Shown here: piece after piece, positions 6,118 to 8,706 of the stretch
How the letters are laid out: each line of letters opens with the position of its first letter
Position numbering within the stretch: position 1 is the first letter of the stretch
Origin: an uncultured Erysipelotrichaceae bacterium
GTDB taxonomy: Bacteria; Bacillota_I; Bacilli_A; RFN20; CAG-826
Reading direction: 5' to 3'
NCBI GenBank assembly: GCA_902774655.1
Contig: CACYJD010000014.1
Coordinates: 1-8,706 of the forward strand
Length of the DNA: 8,706 bases
Notes under the pieces: model-generated
What the model was told of the DNA's origin: nothing
The model's database searches: none
What the model saw: the letters and a program-made list of their open reading frames with translations, nothing else
Translations under genes and position numbers: made by a program

Positions 6118-7242
6118 ATGAAAAAAGAGATTAATCGAGAAAAAGAAATTATCAAAGTAGGTTCGATTGGTATCGCAACTAACGCAGTATTAATTGTCTT
6201 TAAGGCAATTATCGGTTTCCTTAGCGGCGCAGTCTCCATTGTTTTAGATGCAGTTAATAACTTAACCGATGTCTTAGGTTCAGTTATTACAATTATTGGA
6301 ACTAAGATTGCTAATCGCCCTGCTGATAAAAAGCATCCATTAGGTCATGGTAGATTCGAATATATTACCTCAATGCTTGTTTCCTTTATTATCTTAGGCG
6401 CAGGCGTGACCGCGATTGTCGAATCTATTAAAAAGATCATTGAACCAAATGAAGTTAGTTTCAATATTGTCACAATCATCATAATCTCTGTGGCTGTTGT
6501 TGCTAAACTTGTCTTAGGACTATATACCCAAAAGAAAGGTCGCGCTCTTAAGAGCGAAACTCTCATTGGCTCAGGTAAAGACGCCATGTTTGATGCGATT
6601 GTTTCGAGCACAACTCTTGTCGGCATTATCATCTTTATGGCGGCTGGAATTAATATTGATGGTTATTTAGGTGCCCTTGTATCAGTCTTTATTATTAAAG
6701 CTGGTATCGAATTATTTATCAGCGCGGTCACTGATATCTTAGGTAAACGTGCAGATGCATCTATTGTTAAAGAAATGACTGACTTAGTCATTGAAAAATT
6801 CCCAGAAGTATATGGAGTGTATGATGTTTTCTTAGAAAACTATGGTCCAGATAAAATTACTGGTTCATTTCATATTGAAGTTTCAAAATTCTTAACTGCA
6901 GACGATATTGATTTATTAACTAGAAAAATCACCTCGCTAATTTATCAAAAATATCAATTTATCGTAACTGTTGGAATTTACGCAATCGACGATAAAACTC
7001 CTGAAGAAATTGAACTTAAAAATAAAATTAGTGAAATATGTTTAGGTGTTGATGGAGTTCTTCAACTTCATGGATATCGACATTTTAAAGAACAAAATGT
7101 TATCAACTTCGATATTGTTAAAGATTTCAAAATCAAAGATAACGCTAAACTGGTGCAAGATGTCAGAGCGAAACTCAATGAATTCCTCCCTCAATATAAT
7201 TACATTATTGTTGTTGATACTGATGTAGCTTTAACAGAATGA
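6118..7242 (+). CDS. CDF family metal cation efflux protein, possibly manganese
   Basis: Cation diffusion facilitator exporting divalent metal in exchange for protons. About six membrane helices lie in residues 12-205. The TM2 metal motif is Asn47-xxx-Asp51 in LDAVNNLTD; Asn in place of the first Asp is reported for manganese-type CDFs such as MntE. KKHPLGHGR (71-79) is the family loop, and TM5 carries Asp155-xxx-Asp159 (GSGKDAMFD) where zinc transporters have HxxxD. At 374 residues it is longer than the usual 290-320. The extra length follows the normal cytoplasmic domain (about 212-290) and looks like a second ferredoxin-like copy (about 297-370). It starts two bases after the regulator's stop with no clear Shine-Dalgarno, so translation is probably coupled. 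Last gene of the operon, ending in TGA. Metal specificity is inferred. Confidence 0.93.
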   Translation: MKKEINREKEIIKVGSIGIATNAVLIVFKAIIGFLSGAVSIVLDAVNNLTDVLGSVITIIGTKIANRPADKKHPLGHGRFEYITSMLVSFIILGAGVTAIVESIKKIIEPNEVSFNIVTIIIISVAVVAKLVLGLYTQKKGRALKSETLIGSGKDAMFDAIVSSTTLVGIIIFMAAGINIDGYLGALVSVFIIKAGIELFISAVTDILGKRADASIVKEMTDLVIEKFPEVYGVYDVFLENYGPDKITGSFHIEVSKFLTADDIDLLTRKITSLIYQKYQFIVTVGIYAIDDKTPEEIELKNKISEICLGVDGVLQLHGYRHFKEQNVINFDIVKDFKIKDNAKLVQDVRAKLNEFLPQYNYIIVVDTDVALTE

Positions 7243-7243
7243 G

Positions 7244-7271
7244 AAAGTCGCGTGCGTATGCGCGCGACTTT
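7244..7271 (+). terminator. Strong hairpin terminator of the gpx-CDF operon
   Basis: AAAGTCGCG (7244-7252) pairs with CGCGACTTT (7263-7271), extended inside by a T-G wobble and two GC pairs around a GTAT loop. It starts two bases past the CDF stop. The following ATTTATATAAT is only moderately T-rich. Confidence 0.8.
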
Positions 7272-7302
7272 ATTTATATAATAAATAGTTACTAGAAAAA
7301 GA

Positions 7303-7324
7303 AAATAAGCCAGTCGGCTTATTT
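7303..7324 (-). terminator. Terminator of rpmG, overlapping its stop codon
   Basis: AAATAAGCC (7303-7311) and GGCTTATTT (7316-7324) form a nine-pair stem with an AGTC loop. On the minus strand it is followed by TTCTTTTTC. The rpmG stop codon (7321-7319) lies inside the stem. Confidence 0.8.
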
Positions 7325-7486
7325 CTTTTCTTTATGAACAGTTTCTTGTTTACAGAACTTGCAGTATTTCTTGATTTCAAGACGATCTGGATGTTCTTTT
7401 CTATTTTTACTAGTAATGTAGTTTTCATTACCGCAAACTGTACATTTTAGAATAATACTATTTCTTGCACCTTTTTTACTAGCCAT
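7319..7486 (-). CDS. rpmG: 50S ribosomal protein L33
   Basis: Small protein of the large ribosomal subunit. The 55-residue product begins MASKKGARNSIILKC and contains two CxxC pairs, Cys15/Cys18 and Cys42/Cys45, so it is the zinc-binding (C+) form. The central ENYITSKNRKEHPDRLEIKKYC is typical of bacterial L33. AAAGAGG (7500-7494) lies seven bases before the ATG at 7486. It is a single gene between two terminators, divergent from ispG. Bacteria often carry both zinc and zinc-free L33 copies; only this one is seen here. Confidence 0.95.
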   Translation of the reverse strand: MASKKGARNSIILKCTVCGNENYITSKNRKEHPDRLEIKKYCKFCKQETVHKEKK

Positions 7487-7507
7487 AACATTACCTCTTT
7501 ATCGCGA

Positions 7508-7518
7508 ATTATATTATC
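7508..7518 (-). promoter_or_regulatory. Probable -10 region of rpmG
   Basis: Two overlapping minus-strand -10 candidates: GATAAT (7518-7513), which has TTGTAG (7542-7537) 18 bases upstream, and TATAAT (7513-7508), which lacks a clear -35. Either places the start a short distance before the rpmG ribosome-binding site. Confidence 0.4.
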
Positions 7519-7555
7519 ATACTTAGAAAAACTTATCTACAAGATATTAATAAAT

Positions 7556-7566
7556 TGCTATATAAT
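7556..7566 (+). promoter_or_regulatory. Probable -10 region of ispG
   Basis: TGCTATATAAT contains TATAAT at 7561-7566 and, read two bases earlier, an extended -10 (TGC-TATATA). No convincing -35 is seen. The predicted start lies about six or seven bases before the ATG at 7580, and that leader has no Shine-Dalgarno. Confidence 0.5.
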
Positions 7567-7579
7567 TTATTAGACAATT

Positions 7580-8629
7580 ATGAAGAGAAACGAAACTAAG
7601 AAAATTAAAGTAGGTAATATTTATATCGGTGGTCAAGATAAAATCTTGATTCAATCGATGTGTAATATTAAGACTTCTAGAGTCGATGAAGTCGTTAAAC
7701 AAATCAACGAATGCGCTCTATATGGAGCGGATTTAATGCGTGTAAGTGTCCTTGATGAAGAAGATGCTTACGCGATTAAAGAACTAAAATCTAAGATTTC
7801 AGTTCCACTAATTGCTGATATTCATTTTGATTATCGATTAGCGTTAATCTCTATGGAGTCTGGCGTAGACGCTATTAGAATTAATCCAGGTAACATTGGA
7901 AGCGAAGAAAACATTAAGAAAGTCATTGATATGGCTAAAGAAAAGAATGTTCCTATTCGTGTTGGAGTTAATTCTGGTTCATTAGATAAATCGATTAATG
8001 ACTCCACTAAAAAAGTTTCTAGTGACGAATTAGTAGAATCAGTTCGTAGAACAATAAAAATTCTTGAAGATTTAGACTTCCACAATATTGTTATTTCCTT
8101 AAAAGGAAGCGATGCAGTCGAAACAATCGAAGCTTATAGAGCGGCAAGTAAAGCTTTTGAATATCCACTTCATGTTGGTGTTACTGAAGCTGGACCTAAA
8201 GATGTTGGCTTAATTAGAAGCACCGCTGCTTTGTCTCCAATTCTACTTGATGGAATCGGTGATACAATTCGAATTTCATTATCAGACGACCCTGTTGAGG
8301 AAGTAAAAGCGTGTAAGAGATTATTAAAGGATCTTGGATTTATCAAAGATAACCCTACATTAATCTCCTGCCCAACATGTGGAAGAACCCAAGTTAATCT
8401 TATCCCATTAGCGAAACGTGTTCTTGAATATCTAGAAAAGAATAAGATTAATAAGACTGTTGCGATTATGGGTTGCATCGTTAATGGACCTGGTGAAGCT
8501 AAACGTGCCGATATCGGGTGCGCTGGTGGCATTGGTAAATGGGTAATCTTTAAAAAAGGTGAAATAATCAAACAAACAACTGATGAAAAAGTCTTTGATG
8601 AGTTAGTCGAAGAAATCAATAAGTTATAA
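7580..8629 (+). CDS. ispG: 4-hydroxy-3-methylbut-2-en-1-yl diphosphate synthase IspG
   Basis: Iron-sulfur enzyme of the MEP isoprenoid pathway; it reductively converts methylerythritol cyclodiphosphate to HMBPP using a [4Fe-4S] cluster fed by flavodoxin or ferredoxin. The 349 residues comprise a TIM barrel (about 1-250) with QSMCNIKT near 25-32 and IRINPGNIG near 99-107, and a cluster domain. Cluster ligands are Cys264 and Cys267 (SCPTCGRTQ) and Cys299 (MGCIVNGPGEA), with catalytic Glu306; the spacing equals that of E. coli Cys270, Cys273, Cys305 and Glu312. The protein is complete. The ATG at 7580 fits the family N-terminus but has no Shine-Dalgarno. It is a single gene ended by a hairpin. 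Its presence shows that this organism makes isoprenoids by the MEP route, unlike most classical mycoplasmas. Confidence 0.96.
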   Translation: MKRNETKKIKVGNIYIGGQDKILIQSMCNIKTSRVDEVVKQINECALYGADLMRVSVLDEEDAYAIKELKSKISVPLIADIHFDYRLALISMESGVDAIRINPGNIGSEENIKKVIDMAKEKNVPIRVGVNSGSLDKSINDSTKKVSSDELVESVRRTIKILEDLDFHNIVISLKGSDAVETIEAYRAASKAFEYPLHVGVTEAGPKDVGLIRSTAALSPILLDGIGDTIRISLSDDPVEEVKACKRLLKDLGFIKDNPTLISCPTCGRTQVNLIPLAKRVLEYLEKNKINKTVAIMGCIVNGPGEAKRADIGCAGGIGKWVIFKKGEIIKQTTDEKVFDELVEEINKL

Positions 8630-8633
8630 AAAT

Positions 8634-8662
8634 AAATCTCTACACGACTGATGTAGAGATTT
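8634..8662 (+). terminator. Bidirectional terminator after ispG
   Basis: AAATCTCTACA (8634-8644) and TGTAGAGATTT (8652-8662) form a perfect 11-pair stem with a seven-base loop. TTTTATTTAT follows on the plus strand and a T-rich run on the minus strand, so it suits convergent genes. Confidence 0.85.
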
Positions 8663-8706
8663 TATTTATCGCGATTCTCGCGTTTATATCTTTCGACTCT
8701 TTGTCG
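8662..8706 (-). CDS. Possible C-terminal end of a minus-strand gene
   Basis: Reading leftward from the window edge gives 14 residues, RQRVERYKRENRDK, then TAA at 8664-8662, directly abutting the bidirectional hairpin. The highly charged tail and the convergent terminator fit the 3' end of a real gene, but 45 bases is too little to prove coding, and the product cannot be identified. Confidence 0.35.
   Translation of the reverse strand, partial: RQRVERYKRENRDK

Noticed and set aside
7240..7242. UGA read as tryptophan (mycoplasma code)
   Set aside because: Trp is encoded by TGG throughout, and this TGA ends the CDF gene directly before a strong terminator.
8170..8619. 149-codon open frame antisense to ispG
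   Set aside because: It is the mirror of a conserved gene with intact cluster motifs, and shows no family features of its own.

Overview
This is an AT-rich bacterial chromosomal segment with short intergenic gaps, hairpin terminators and several good TATAAT promoters. The gene content (a Gram-positive type parE-parC pair, YneF/UPF0154, OhrR-type MarR, zinc-type L33, EF-P with an NKTAMR tip) points to a low-GC Firmicute near the Mollicutes/Erysipelotrichia side of Bacilli. This placement is inference from protein motifs. Trp is read from TGG and one gene ends in TGA, so the standard bacterial code applies, not the mycoplasma code.

Layout. Positions 1-2685 (minus strand) hold topoisomerase IV: parE followed by the N-terminal 249 codons of parC, which is cut by the window edge. 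The two genes overlap at TAATG. A compact divergent promoter region (2686-2771) separates parE from plsY (plus), an acyl-phosphate glycerol-3-phosphate acyltransferase. The 294-bp gap between plsY and yneF holds a 12-bp tandem duplication, a long imperfect palindrome that can act as plsY terminator, short TTGACACTTT repeats resembling a transposon-end relic, and a nested hairpin that terminates the minus-strand efp-yneF operon (4584-3780).

Positions 4723-7242 (plus) form a four-gene operon with overlaps or 2-nt gaps: glutathione peroxidase, a small flavodoxin-like protein, a one-cysteine OhrR-type repressor, and a CDF metal exporter with an Asn-xxx-Asp metal motif. The promoter contains a 15-bp site close to the known Bacillus OhrR operator, placed on the -10 element. 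The simplest model is an autoregulated organic-peroxide response joining peroxide removal, flavin redox chemistry and metal (perhaps manganese) homeostasis. The operon ends in a strong hairpin at 7244-7271.

After that come rpmG (minus, 55 aa), divergent from ispG (plus) of the MEP isoprenoid pathway, then a bidirectional terminator. The last 45 bases may hold the C-terminal codons of another minus-strand gene.

No tRNA, rRNA, CRISPR array or intact mobile element was seen. The points most worth following are the peroxide operon with its candidate operator, the EF-P lacking the usual tip lysine, the duplicated C-terminal domain of the CDF transporter, the near-leaderless plsY and ispG transcripts, and the palindrome/repeat cluster at 3493-3634.
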